64,000 nt of DNA from Mesorhizobium sp. WSM3860 (lineage in GTDB: Bacteria > Pseudomonadota > Alphaproteobacteria > Rhizobiales > Rhizobiaceae). Where the stretch lies: assembly GCF_002294995.1 (NCBI RefSeq), contig NZ_NSGF01000001.1, positions 62,001 through 126,000 on the forward strand, in the 5' to 3' direction. Below the pieces are notes generated by a model. The model saw only the letters and a program-made list of their open reading frames with translations. It was not told the DNA's origin and ran no database searches. The position numbers and the translations under genes are program-made. Shown piece after piece: positions 1-8,349 of the stretch. Each line of letters starts with the position of its first letter. The stretch's first letter is position 1.

Positions 1-66
1 GAGGGCGGCGCCGAGCATCTCGACGAATATCTCAACACCAAGGGCGTCTGGATCAGGATCGATTGA
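1..66 (+). CDS. 3' end of an unidentified gene
   Basis: The first 21 codons of the window form an open frame closed by TGA at 64-66; its last residues are YLNTKGVWIRID. The start lies outside the window. The fragment is too short to place in a family. It reads in the same direction as the next gene, 164 bases downstream, with a palindromic repeat between them. Confidence 0.5.
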   Translation, partial: EGGAEHLDEYLNTKGVWIRID

Positions 67-121
67 CGGTCTGTATCCGGTCGCGTTTCGTTGAATAGCG
101 GGACGGCTTCAACTATTTGCG

Positions 122-179
122 TTGCGCAATTCCGAAGCGGAAGGCCGTCGTACGTTTTTCCTGGTATTGCGCTGGAGCA
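122..179. repeat. Intergenic palindromic repeat, family A (copy 1)
   Basis: An imperfect palindrome with arms GCAATTCCGAA and CTGGTATTGC. It resembles copies near 9478, 18068 (inside imuA), 21966, 30164, 47645 and 60616. The common core reads GCAATTCCGGACGGAAAAC, followed by CACTTTTCCTGGAATTGC. Such short repeats are frequent between rhizobial genes; no function is shown here. Confidence 0.7.
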
Positions 180-230
180 ACACAAGAATACGAGCGGCTC
201 AGCGGGCCGCTCTGACGCGGAACGGAGCGC

Positions 231-1250
231 ATGAAGAAGATCGGGTTTCTGTCGTTCGGGCACTGGTCACCCTCCCCGCAATCGGGCACACGCACGGGCG
301 CCGACGCGCTCTTGCAATCGATCGACCTTGCGGTCGCGGCCGAGGAGCTCGGCGCCGACGGCGCCTATTTCCGCGTCCACCATTTCGCCCGCCAGCTCGC
401 CTCGCCGTTTCCGCTGCTTGCCGCGGCCGGCGCGAAGACCAAGCGCATCGAGCTCGGCACCGCGGTCATCGACATGCGCTACGAGAACCCGCTCTACATG
501 GCCGAAGATGCCGGTGCGGCCGACCTCATCGCCGGCGGCCGGCTGCAGCTCGGCATCAGCCGCGGCTCGCCCGAGCAGGTGATCGATGGCTGGCGCTATT
601 TCGGCTACGTGCCGGAAGAGGGCAGGACGGATGCCGACATGGCGCGCCGCCACGCCGAGATCTTCCTCGATCTGTTGCGCGGCGAAGGCTTTGCCCAGCC
701 AAATCCGCGGCCGATGTTTCCCAATCCGCCTGGCCTGCTGAGGCTCGAACCATTCTCGGCGGGCTTGCGCGAGCGCATCTGGTGGGGTGCGGCCACCGAC
801 GCCACTGCCGTGTGGGCGGCCAAGCTTGGCATGAACCTGCAGAGCTCGACGTTGAAGTTCGACGAAAGCGGTGAGCCGCTGCATGTCCAGCAGGCCAAGC
901 AGATCAGGGCTTACCGCGCCGCCTGGAAGGAAGCGGGCCACGCGAGGGAGCCGCGCGTGTCGGTCAGCCGCAGCATTTTTGCTCTCGTCAACGACATGGA
1001 CCGCGCTTATTTCGGCGGCAGCGAGGGCGAGGATCATTTCGGCTATATCGAGCCGGAAAAGCGCGCCGTGTTCGGCCGCACCTACGCCGCCGAACCGGAC
1101 AAGCTGGTGGAGCAGCTCAGGCAAGACGAGGCGATCGCCGAGGCCGACACGCTGCTGCTCACCGTGCCCAACCAGCTCGGCGTCGACTACAACGCCCATG
1201 TCATCGAGGCGATCCTGAAGCACGTCGCGCCGGCCATGGGGTGGCGGTGA
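231..1250 (+). CDS. LLM-class flavin-dependent oxidoreductase (luciferase-like)
   Basis: A 339-residue protein of the bacterial luciferase-like monooxygenase fold, a TIM barrel that binds FMN or F420. Family signs are the N-terminal strand MKKIGFLSFGHW, HHFARQLASPFPLLAA near residues 50-65, the strand IELGTAVIDMRYENPLYMAED and LQLGISRGSPEQVIDGW. These proteins are cytosolic and oxidise or hydroxylate small organic molecules with flavin supplied by a partner reductase. The substrate cannot be read from sequence and no reductase gene is adjacent. The ATG at 231 has GGAG about four bases upstream. The gene appears to stand alone. Confidence 0.85.
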   Translation: MKKIGFLSFGHWSPSPQSGTRTGADALLQSIDLAVAAEELGADGAYFRVHHFARQLASPFPLLAAAGAKTKRIELGTAVIDMRYENPLYMAEDAGAADLIAGGRLQLGISRGSPEQVIDGWRYFGYVPEEGRTDADMARRHAEIFLDLLRGEGFAQPNPRPMFPNPPGLLRLEPFSAGLRERIWWGAATDATAVWAAKLGMNLQSSTLKFDESGEPLHVQQAKQIRAYRAAWKEAGHAREPRVSVSRSIFALVNDMDRAYFGGSEGEDHFGYIEPEKRAVFGRTYAAEPDKLVEQLRQDEAIAEADTLLLTVPNQLGVDYNAHVIEAILKHVAPAMGWR

Positions 1251-1331
1251 GCAAGGCGCGCGACCTGGAGCTTCGGGCCGGCCACGCTCTGCTATTGCCC
1301 GACGGCGCAGCGAGCCTCCTTACCATCGATA

Positions 1332-1388
1332 TTGACACCTGATAAAATGTCGCCCTACTTTGCGTAATCGGTTACGTAACCGATTACG
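1332..1388 (+). promoter_or_regulatory. Promoter region and LacI-type operator of the sugar ABC operon
   Basis: A TTGACA -35 element at 1332-1337 is followed, after about 18 bases, by a weak TACTTT -10 at 1356-1361. Immediately downstream, 1363-1388 is a perfect 26-base palindrome (left arm CGTAATCGGTTAC) that ends 12 bases before the first possible start codon. The half-sites resemble LacI/GalR-family operators. Position over the likely transcription start suggests repression, presumably by the LacI protein at 5052-6053. The palindrome is seen directly; the promoter call and the regulator are inferences. Confidence 0.75.
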
Positions 1389-1411
1389 GAGGATCAAAAG
1401 TGGAGGAAAGC

Positions 1412-2383
1412 ATGAGCAAGGTTTCAAACACGCACCGCCTCGACCTGGGCTCGTTGTCGCGTCGTCGGTTCCTCAAGACCAGCGCGCTGGCGGCCGGCGC
1501 GCTTGCGCTGCCGTTCGGCCCGGCCTTTGCAGCCGACAAGCCGAAGGTCGGCCTGGTCATGAAGTCTTTAGCCAACGAGTTCTTCAAGCAGATGCAGGCC
1601 GGTGCAGAGGACTATGCGGCCAAGAACAAGGACAAGTTCGATTTCGCGGCCGTCGGCATGAAGGACGAGCGCGATTTCGCCGCCCAGGTCGACGCGATCG
1701 AGAACTTCATCACCCAGAACTACAACATCATCGTGGTGGCGCCGGCCGATTCGAAGGCGATGGTCACGCCGATCGCCAAGGCGCTGAAGGCCGGCATCAA
1801 GGTCATCAACATCGACGTCGCGCTCGACGAGGAGGCCAAGAAGAAGGCCGGCGTCGACCTCGCCTTCTTCGGGCCGGACAACCGCGCCGGCGCCAAGCTC
1901 GCCGGCGATGCGCTCGGCAAGGCGCTGGGCAAGGGCGGCAAGGTCGTGATTCTGGAAGGCAATCCGGAAGCCGACAACGCCAAGCAGCGCAAGCTCGGCT
2001 TCGACGATTCGGTGAAGGAGTACGGCCTCGACCTGCTCGATTCAAAGACCGCGCATTGGGAGACCGAGGAAGCCAACACGCTGATGACCAACTTCCTGAC
2101 CCAACACCCCGACATCCAGAGCGTGATGGCGGCCAACGATTCTATGGCGCTCGGCGTGGTCAAGGCGATCGACGCGGCCGGCAAGTCGGGTCAGATCAAG
2201 GTGGTCGGCTTCGACAATATCCCGGCCGTCGGACCGTTGCTGAAGGAAGGCAAAATGCTCGCCACGGTCGAGCAGTATGGCGCGCAAATGGCGGCCATGG
2301 GCATCGACTACGGCCTGCGCGAACTTGCCGGCGAGAAGTTCTCGGGCTGGGTCAAGACCGACGTCAAGCTGATCACCGCTTGA
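1412..2383 (+). CDS. Sugar ABC transporter periplasmic substrate-binding protein (RbsB-like)
   Basis: A 323-residue binding protein of the ribose/galactose (periplasmic binding protein 4) family that delivers a sugar to the importer encoded by the next two genes. A twin-arginine-like leader with SRRRFLK (residues 16-22), a hydrophobic segment and cleavage near PAFA-ADKPK suggest Tat-dependent export. The mature part has the family pattern PKVGLVMKSLANEFFKQMQAG, IIVVAPADSKAM, then ANDSMALGVVKAI and VVGFDNIPAV near the C-terminus. The ATG at 1412 has GGAGG five bases upstream. A GTG at 1400 with another GGAGG is an alternative that adds four residues. The substrate is unknown. Confidence 0.9.
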   Translation: MSKVSNTHRLDLGSLSRRRFLKTSALAAGALALPFGPAFAADKPKVGLVMKSLANEFFKQMQAGAEDYAAKNKDKFDFAAVGMKDERDFAAQVDAIENFITQNYNIIVVAPADSKAMVTPIAKALKAGIKVINIDVALDEEAKKKAGVDLAFFGPDNRAGAKLAGDALGKALGKGGKVVILEGNPEADNAKQRKLGFDDSVKEYGLDLLDSKTAHWETEEANTLMTNFLTQHPDIQSVMAANDSMALGVVKAIDAAGKSGQIKVVGFDNIPAVGPLLKEGKMLATVEQYGAQMAAMGIDYGLRELAGEKFSGWVKTDVKLITA

Positions 2384-2436
2384 GGCGAGCAGAGGCGCCG
2401 GGACTCCCTCTGGCGCCATCCATTCGCTTGTCTCAT

Positions 2437-2467
2437 CATCGCCGCCGGCAAACAGCCGGCGGCGATG
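2437..2467 (+). other. Intercistronic hairpin
   Basis: A perfect 13-base-pair stem (arm CATCGCCGCCGGC) closes an AAACA loop between the binding-protein gene and the ATPase gene. There is no U tract, so it is more likely an mRNA-stabilising or partial processing structure than a terminator. Such a hairpin would let the binding protein be made in excess over the membrane components. Confidence 0.6.
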
Positions 2468-2495
2468 GCGGCGCGCTCACACCGTCTCGCGACAG

Positions 2496-4022
2496 ATGAG
2501 CGCCATTCAGGATTGCTGCATGGACGATGTGATTCTTTCCCTCGAAGGGGTAGGAAAGATCTTTCTCGGCGTGGTCGCGCTGAGCGACGTCTCGCTGTCG
2601 ATCGCGCGCGGCGAGACGCATATCGTCCTCGGCGAGAACGGCGCCGGCAAGTCGACGCTGATCAAGCTCTTGGCCGGCATCTACCAGCCGGACACCGGAG
2701 CGATCGCCTTCAACGGCCAGTCCTATCAGCCGAAGACGCCGCATGATGCGCAGCTAAGCGGCATCCGCATCGTGCATCAGGAGCTGAACCTTCTGCCCTA
2801 TCTCAGCATCGCCGAGAACCTGATGCTGGAAAACCTGCCGCGCCGCGCCTTCGGCATCGTCGACCGCCAGGCGCTCAACCGGCGCGCCGTCGCGCTGCTC
2901 AAGGAGGTCGGGCTCGACGTCGATCCGAGGACGCGGGTCGAGGCGCTCGGCGTCGCGCAGATGCAGCTGGTCGAGATCGCCAAGGCGCTGAGCTACGACT
3001 CGAAGCTGCTGGTGCTCGACGAGCCGACGGCGACGCTGACGCCGCCGGAGATCGGGCGGCTGTTCGCCATCATCAAGCGGCTGAAGGCCAGGGGCGTCAC
3101 CATCATCTACATCTCGCATCGGCTGCACGAGGTGTTCGAGATCGGCGACCGCGTGACCATCTTGCGCAACGGCAGGCTGGTCGCGACCCGCGACCTCCAC
3201 GGCCTCAGCGTGCCGGATATCGTGCGTATGATGATCGGCCGCGACATCGCCGACGAATTCGGCTTCGACACCTCGATCGTGCCGGGCAAGGTCGCGCTCA
3301 GCGTGACCAATCTGAAGCGCGATGCTGCGACGCCCGAAATTTCCTTCAACGTCCGCCACGGCGAGATTCTGGGGGTCGCCGGCCTGGTCGGCAGCGGCCG
3401 GACCGAAGCCATGCGGGCCCTGTTCGGCGCCGATCCGAAGCTCGACGGCGTCGTCGAGATCGACGGCAAGCCGGTGGCGATCACGGCACCCAAGGATGCC
3501 GTGCGGCACGGGCTCAGCCTGCTTACCGAGGATCGCAAAGGCCAGGGCCTGCTACTTGACCTGGCCGTGGACAAGAACATCACCATCACCGATCTCGGCA
3601 AGGTGTCGCGCCACGGGCTGGTCAACCGCCGGGCCGAAGCCGGGGCAGCCAACGATCTCATCGGCCAGCTGCGCGTCAAGGCAAGCTCGATCGAGCAGGC
3701 GGTGCGCAATCTCTCGGGCGGCAACCAGCAGAAGGTGGTGCTCGCCAAATGGCTGTTTCGCGGCACCTCCACGCTGATCCTCGACGAGCCGACCCGCGGC
3801 GTCGACATCGGCGCGCGGCGCGAGATTTACCAGCTTCTGTGGATGCTGGCGGCGGCTCAAAAAGGCATCATCATGGTGTCTTCCGACCTGCCGGAGCTGA
3901 TGGGCATGTGCCACCGCATCATCGTCTTTTCCAGGAACAAAATCGTCGGCGAGGTGCCGCGAGCCGAATTCGACCAGGAGCGCATCCTGTCGCTCGCCTA
4001 TCAGGAGTATGTGCGACCATGA
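2496..4022 (+). CDS. Sugar ABC transporter ATP-binding protein (RbsA-like, two ABC domains)
   Basis: A 508-residue double ATPase of the ribose/monosaccharide importer family that powers uptake at the inner face of the membrane. The first domain has Walker A GENGAGKST and Walker B LLVLDEPTATLT, with a degenerate signature near ALGVAQMQLVEIAKAL. The second has the signature LSGGNQQKVVLAKWL and Walker B LILDEPTRGVDIG. A degenerate first signature is typical of the family. The ATG at 2496 has no strong ribosome-binding site; ATG 2520 (MDDVILSLEG) is an alternative. The stop overlaps the permease start as ATGA, so translation is probably coupled. Confidence 0.93.
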   Translation: MSAIQDCCMDDVILSLEGVGKIFLGVVALSDVSLSIARGETHIVLGENGAGKSTLIKLLAGIYQPDTGAIAFNGQSYQPKTPHDAQLSGIRIVHQELNLLPYLSIAENLMLENLPRRAFGIVDRQALNRRAVALLKEVGLDVDPRTRVEALGVAQMQLVEIAKALSYDSKLLVLDEPTATLTPPEIGRLFAIIKRLKARGVTIIYISHRLHEVFEIGDRVTILRNGRLVATRDLHGLSVPDIVRMMIGRDIADEFGFDTSIVPGKVALSVTNLKRDAATPEISFNVRHGEILGVAGLVGSGRTEAMRALFGADPKLDGVVEIDGKPVAITAPKDAVRHGLSLLTEDRKGQGLLLDLAVDKNITITDLGKVSRHGLVNRRAEAGAANDLIGQLRVKASSIEQAVRNLSGGNQQKVVLAKWLFRGTSTLILDEPTRGVDIGARREIYQLLWMLAAAQKGIIMVSSDLPELMGMCHRIIVFSRNKIVGEVPRAEFDQERILSLAYQEYVRP

Positions 4023-5035
4023 GCGAGACGTCCGAAAGCCTCGTGGTGGCGCCTGTCTCTCCCGGCAGGGCGAAGTTCCTGCGCTTCCTGATCCGCGACG
4101 CCGGCGTGCTTCTGGCGCTGGTGCTGATCACGCTGTTCTTCTCGCTCACGGCACCCTACTTCGCCACGCCCGGCAATGCGCTGAAGATCTTCGTGCAGAT
4201 CGCCATCAACACGGTGCTCGCGGCCGGCATGACCTTCGTCATTCTCACCGGCGGCATCGACCTTTCGGTCGGCTCGGTGCTGGCGCTCTGCACCGTGGTC
4301 GGCGCCACCGTCATGATCGACGAGAGCCTGTCGCCGGCCGTCGCGATCACTTTGGCGCTGCTTGCCTGCATGGCGACCGGTGCCGCCTGCGGCTTCCTCA
4401 ACGGCTGGATCTCGACGCGGTGGAAGATCCCGTCCTTCATCGTCACGCTCGGCATGCTCAACATGGCCGCGGGCGCCGCCCGCGTGGTCAGCGACAATTC
4501 GACCATCACCGGCCTGCCGCAGAGTTTCGTCGATTTCGGCAATCTGATCATCGGCGGCTTCCTGCCGTCGATCTTCCTGGTCGCGGTGCTGGTGATCGCG
4601 GCCGGCTGGTTCGTGCTGCGCTTCACCGTCTTCGGCCGCATGATCTTCGCCGTCGGCACCAATGACGAGGCGGTGCGGCTCTCCGGGCACAATCCGGATT
4701 TCTACAAGGTCGCGGCCTTCACCATCAGCGGGCTGACGGCCGGCATCGCGGCCATGGTCTATCTGCTGCGCTTGAACATCGGCAGCCCGATCGCCGGCGT
4801 CGGCTACGAGCTCAACGCAATCGCCGCCGTCATCATAGGCGGCACCAGTCTCAGCGGCGGCAAAGGCTCGATCATCGGGACGCTGGTCGGCGCCTGCATC
4901 CTGCAGGTGCTCAGCACCGGCCTGCAGCTGCTTGGCGTCGGCGACAATTTCAAACCGATCGTGATTGGCCTTGTCATCGTGCTCGCCGTCATCCTAGACG
5001 CTTATCGGGAGAGGCTGTTGCGGAGGATCCGCTAA
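4019..5035 (+). CDS. Sugar ABC transporter permease (RbsC-like)
   Basis: A 338-residue polytopic inner-membrane permease of the branched-chain amino acid/ribose transporter superfamily. After a short cytosolic N-terminus come about eight to ten hydrophobic segments. The conserved GGIDLSVGSVLAL lies near residues 78-90 and GGTSLSGGKGSIIGTLVGA near 277-295. The start ATG at 4019 overlaps the ATPase stop by four bases, with CAGGAG about 12 bases upstream. An open frame extends upstream inside the ATPase gene but has no family residues. With the two preceding genes it forms a complete importer. Confidence 0.93.
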   Translation: MSETSESLVVAPVSPGRAKFLRFLIRDAGVLLALVLITLFFSLTAPYFATPGNALKIFVQIAINTVLAAGMTFVILTGGIDLSVGSVLALCTVVGATVMIDESLSPAVAITLALLACMATGAACGFLNGWISTRWKIPSFIVTLGMLNMAAGAARVVSDNSTITGLPQSFVDFGNLIIGGFLPSIFLVAVLVIAAGWFVLRFTVFGRMIFAVGTNDEAVRLSGHNPDFYKVAAFTISGLTAGIAAMVYLLRLNIGSPIAGVGYELNAIAAVIIGGTSLSGGKGSIIGTLVGACILQVLSTGLQLLGVGDNFKPIVIGLVIVLAVILDAYRERLLRRIR

Positions 5036-5051
5036 GGGGTCAGAGGGAACC

Positions 5052-6053
5052 ATGACCACAATTGCCGATGTCGCGCGCTATGCGGGGGTATCCGTCGCAA
5101 CGGTTTCGCATGTGATGAACCGCACGCGCCATGTCGAGCCGGAGACGGCCGAGCGCGTGCGCGCGGCGATCACCGCCCTGCGCTACAGTCCGAACTCGCT
5201 GGCGCGGAGTCTGAGGCGGGGGGAGACCAAGACCATCGGCCTGCTGCTCCCGGACAATTCCAACCCGTTCTTCGCCAGTGTGGCGCGCCAGATCGAGGAT
5301 GCCGGCTTCGTGGCCGGCTATACGGTCATCCTGTGCAACTCGGATGGCAGCGCCGAGAAGGAAGAGCGCTATCTGTCGGTGTTGATGGCAAAGCAGATCG
5401 ACGGGCTGATCTTCGCCGGTTCGTCCGACCATGCGCGGGTGTTCTCACATTTGTCCGCCGCCCTGCCGGCGGTGCTGCTCGACCGCGAGATCCATTCCGT
5501 CCATGTCGATTCCGTGCTGGTCGACCATGATCACGGCGGCTATCTCGCCGGGCGCCATCTGGTCGGGCTCGGCCACCAAAGCATCGGCGTCATCGGCGGT
5601 CCGCGCGATTCGAGCTCCAGCCCTGCCCGCCTGAGCGGCTTTACCCGGGCACTCGCGGAGGCAGGTCTCGATCTACCTGCCTCGTCGGTGATCGATTCCG
5701 ACTATCATTTCGCCGGCGGCCGCCTGGCGATGGAGCGGCTGATGGCGCAGGCGCCGGATATCACGGCGGTGTTCGCCTGCAACGATCTGATGGCTATGGG
5801 CGCCATCACCGCGCTGCGCACGCGCGGCTTGCGGGTACCCGACGACATGTCGCTGATCGGTTTCGACGACATTCCCTATGCCGTCACCACTTGGCCGCCG
5901 CTGACGACGATAGCCCAGCCGGTCGATAAGATCGGAACGCGGGCGGTGAGCCTGCTGCTCGAGCGCGTCGGCGAGCCCGAGGCGCCGTCGCGCCGCGAGG
6001 TGCTGGCGCCAGTGCTGGTGGAGAGGGAAAGCTGCGCGGCGGTGCGCGAGTAG
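5052..6053 (+). CDS. LacI-family transcriptional regulator
   Basis: A 333-residue repressor-type protein. Residues 2-23 (TTIADVARYAGVSVATVSHV) are the LacI helix-turn-helix, followed by the hinge helix PNSLARSLRR. The rest is a periplasmic-binding-protein-like sensor domain: TKTIGLLLPDNSNPFFASV, VFACNDLMAMGAI, SLIGFDDIPYA. It starts 16 bases after the permease stop behind AGAGGGA and is probably part of the same operon. It most likely senses the transported sugar and binds the palindrome at 1363-1388, so it would control its own synthesis as well. Confidence 0.92.
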   Translation: MTTIADVARYAGVSVATVSHVMNRTRHVEPETAERVRAAITALRYSPNSLARSLRRGETKTIGLLLPDNSNPFFASVARQIEDAGFVAGYTVILCNSDGSAEKEERYLSVLMAKQIDGLIFAGSSDHARVFSHLSAALPAVLLDREIHSVHVDSVLVDHDHGGYLAGRHLVGLGHQSIGVIGGPRDSSSSPARLSGFTRALAEAGLDLPASSVIDSDYHFAGGRLAMERLMAQAPDITAVFACNDLMAMGAITALRTRGLRVPDDMSLIGFDDIPYAVTTWPPLTTIAQPVDKIGTRAVSLLLERVGEPEAPSRREVLAPVLVERESCAAVRE

Positions 6054-6060
6054 CGCATTA

Positions 6061-6216
6061 TCTCCGCCCTTGAGAGGGAGATGTCGCCGAAGGCGACAGA
6101 GGGGGTCGCTGCGCGTGAAGCGCCAACCTCCATCCGCAGAAGCAAGCCGAGCCCAGTCGGACCGACCCCCTCTGGCCTGGGCCATCTCCCCCTCAAGAGT
6201 CCCTCAAGGGGGAGAT
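6061..6216. repeat. Long palindromic repeat element, family B (copy 1)
   Basis: The two ends are inverted copies of the pattern CTCCCCCTCAAGGGGGAGAT plus GTCGCCGAAGGCGACAGAGGG-type sequence. The middle (GCGCGTGAAGCGCC, then GAGCCCAGTCGGACCGACC) is shared with the element at 59191-59329. The size and inverted ends resemble a non-autonomous miniature element. No coding capacity is evident. Confidence 0.7.
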
Positions 6217-6233
6217 TACGCGCGCTCATTCCC

Positions 6234-7292
6234 TCAAGCCGCAGGTTGCATGGCGGCCCGCAGCAGCATGCCGAACAGGTCGCGCGGCTCGTCGGGGTCG
6301 GCGAGCAGGTCGAGCTCCTCATAGAGGCCGGTGGCCTGGAGCTGGTCGCGGACATAGCGCAGCGCGGAAAAATCCTCCGTGGCGAAGCCGACGGAATCGA
6401 ACAGCGTGATCTGCTCCGGCGTCTTGCGGCCCTCAGCCTGGCCGGTCATGACCTGCCACAGCTCGGTCACCGGATGGTCGGCGTCGAGCTGCTGGATCTC
6501 GCCCTCGATGCGCGTCTGCGGCGGAAACTCGACGAAGATGTCGGAGCGCAAAAGGATATCGCGGTGCAGCTCGGTCTTGCCGGGGCAGTCGCCGCCGACG
6601 GCGTTGATGTGGACGCCGGAGCCGACCATGTTGTCGGTGAGGATGGTGGCGTACTGCTTGTCGGCGGTCACCGTGGTGATGATGTCGACGCCTTCCACCG
6701 CGTCCTGCCCGGTCGAACAGATGGTGATGTCGAAACCCTTGCCGGCGAGGTTGCGGGCGCATTTTTCCGAGGCTTGGCGGTCGATGTCGTAGAGCTGCAG
6801 CCGGTCGATGCCGAGCAGCGCCTTGAAAGCGACGGCCTGGAACTCGGACTGGGCGCCGTTGCCGATGATGGCCATGGCGCGCGAGCCTTTCGGAGCCAGA
6901 TATTTGGCGGCGACCGCGGAAGTGGCAGCCGTGCGCAGCGCCGTCAGGATCGTCATCTCGGTCAAAAGCATCGGGTAGCCGGAGCCGACATCGGCGAGCA
7001 CGCCGAAGGCGGTGACCGTCTGGCGGCCCTCGCGCATGTTCTTCGGGTGGCCGTTGACATATTTGAAGCCGTAGAGACGGCCGTCGCTGGTCGGCATCAG
7101 CTCGATGACGCCGTCATGGCTGTGCGAGGCGACGCGCGGCGTCTTGTCGAACAGCTCCCAGCGGCGGAAATCCTCCTCGATATAGGCGGCGAGCTCGGTG
7201 AGGAAGCGCTCGACGCCGATGGCGAGGACCAGCTTCATCATGCGGTCGACGCTGACGAAGGGGACGATGGCAAGGCGGGAAGGCTGGGTCAT
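6234..7292 (-). CDS. ocd: Ornithine cyclodeaminase
   Basis: A 352-residue enzyme of the ornithine cyclodeaminase/mu-crystallin family, which converts ornithine to proline and ammonia with bound NAD. Visible family features are GRLYGFKYVNGHPKNM, LLTEMTILTALRTAATSAVA, the nucleotide-binding segment AIIGNGAQSEFQAVAFK and VGSGVHINAVGGDCPGKTEL. The length fits the ornithine-specific branch. The ATG at 7292 lies two bases after the arginase stop, so the pair is translated from one message: arginase makes ornithine, this enzyme uses it. Confidence 0.93.
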   Translation of the reverse strand: MTQPSRLAIVPFVSVDRMMKLVLAIGVERFLTELAAYIEEDFRRWELFDKTPRVASHSHDGVIELMPTSDGRLYGFKYVNGHPKNMREGRQTVTAFGVLADVGSGYPMLLTEMTILTALRTAATSAVAAKYLAPKGSRAMAIIGNGAQSEFQAVAFKALLGIDRLQLYDIDRQASEKCARNLAGKGFDITICSTGQDAVEGVDIITTVTADKQYATILTDNMVGSGVHINAVGGDCPGKTELHRDILLRSDIFVEFPPQTRIEGEIQQLDADHPVTELWQVMTGQAEGRKTPEQITLFDSVGFATEDFSALRYVRDQLQATGLYEELDLLADPDEPRDLFGMLLRAAMQPAA

Positions 7293-7294
7293 GG

Positions 7295-8227
7295 TCAGAG
7301 GCTTCCGGAATGGCTGCGGGTCGGACGGTCCATGATGCGGCGGCCCATCAGGCTGGCGGTAAGGTCGACCATCAGGGTCGCGGTGCGGCCGCGCTCGTCG
7401 AGGAACGGGTTCAGCTCGACCAGGTCGAGGCTGGAGACCAGGCCGCTGTCGGAGAGCATCTCCATCACCAGATGCGCCTCGCGGAAGGTGGCGCCGCCCG
7501 GCACGGTGGTGCCGACGGCCGGCGCGATCGACGGGTCGAGGAAGTCGACGTCGAGGCTGACATGCAGCAGCCCGTTTGCCTCTTCGATCCTGGCCAGGAA
7601 AGCGCGCAGCAGCGGGGCGATGCCGTGCTCGTCGATGGTGCGCATGTCGTGCACGGTCACGCCCGCTTCCTTCAGCGCGCGGCGCTCGGCCGGATCGACG
7701 CTGCGCAGGCCCATGGTACAGACGCGGGCGGGGTCGACGGCTGCGGGCAGGTCGGGGAAATAGCCGTTGAAGCCGGGGCGACCGCTGGCATAGGCGAGCG
7801 GCACGCCGTGCAGATTGCCGCTTGTGGTGGTGTCGAGCGTGTGGAAATCCGGGTGCGCGTCGAGCCACAGCACGAAGAGCGGCCGGCCGCGTTCGGCGGC
7901 GCGGCGCGCCACGCCGGAGACGGTGCCGGCGGAAATCGAGTGGTCGCCGCCCAGGAAGATCGGCATCGCATCCTTCGAAGCCGCGTAGGCGGCCTCGGAA
8001 ATCGCCGCCGTCCAGGCGGAGATTTCGGACAGCGCCTTCAGGGCGAGATTGCCATGTGCGACAGCGCGCGCCGCCGTCTTCTCGACCGCGCCCCAGTCCT
8101 CGACCTCATGGCCGAGCTCCGACAGCACCGAAACAAGCCCTGCGGTGCGCAGCGCGCTCGGTCCCATTTCGCATCCCATCCTGCCCGCGCCGTCCTGCAC
8201 CGGCGCGCCGACGATCCTGCAGCGCAT
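7295..8227 (-). CDS. rocF: Arginase
   Basis: A 310-residue ureohydrolase that splits arginine into ornithine and urea using two manganese ions. All metal-binding signatures are present: GGDHS, DAHPDFHT and SLDVDFLDP. The glycine-rich N-terminal strand CRIVGAPVQDGAGRMGCEMGP is typical of arginase. The start is placed at ATG 8227 behind AAAGAAG; an upstream in-frame extension to 8335 runs through the divergent promoter and is unlikely. It is the first gene of the arginase-cyclodeaminase pair and faces an Lrp/AsnC regulator, which probably controls it in response to arginine or ornithine. Confidence 0.94.
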   Translation of the reverse strand: MRCRIVGAPVQDGAGRMGCEMGPSALRTAGLVSVLSELGHEVEDWGAVEKTAARAVAHGNLALKALSEISAWTAAISEAAYAASKDAMPIFLGGDHSISAGTVSGVARRAAERGRPLFVLWLDAHPDFHTLDTTTSGNLHGVPLAYASGRPGFNGYFPDLPAAVDPARVCTMGLRSVDPAERRALKEAGVTVHDMRTIDEHGIAPLLRAFLARIEEANGLLHVSLDVDFLDPSIAPAVGTTVPGGATFREAHLVMEMLSDSGLVSSLDLVELNPFLDERGRTATLMVDLTASLMGRRIMDRPTRSHSGSL

Positions 8228-8349
8228 CACTTCTTTGGCCTTTGCGTTTGATTTGCCGGAGTGAACCACCGCTGCCTGGCGGTTTGAACAGGGTAAATTG
8301 GCATTTCGAAAAGACTGATCTATCATATTGGGCATATCGGCTGCTCGAA
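8228..8349. promoter_or_regulatory. Divergent promoter region of arginase and Lrp-type regulator
   Basis: A 122-base gap separates the arginase and regulator starts. It is more AT-rich than its surroundings around 8290-8340 (GGGTAAATTGGCATTTCG and ATCTATCATATTGGGCATAT). Divergence from a catabolic operon is the standard Lrp/AsnC arrangement. I cannot name exact binding sites. Confidence 0.5.

Noticed and set aside
267..1223. Antisense open frame opposite the luciferase-like gene
   Set aside because: It has His/Arg/Gly-rich low-information sequence typical of reversed GC-rich coding DNA.
7293..7868. Upstream extension of the ornithine cyclodeaminase frame
   Set aside because: It lies within arginase in another frame; the enzyme begins with MTQPSRLAIVPF at 7292.
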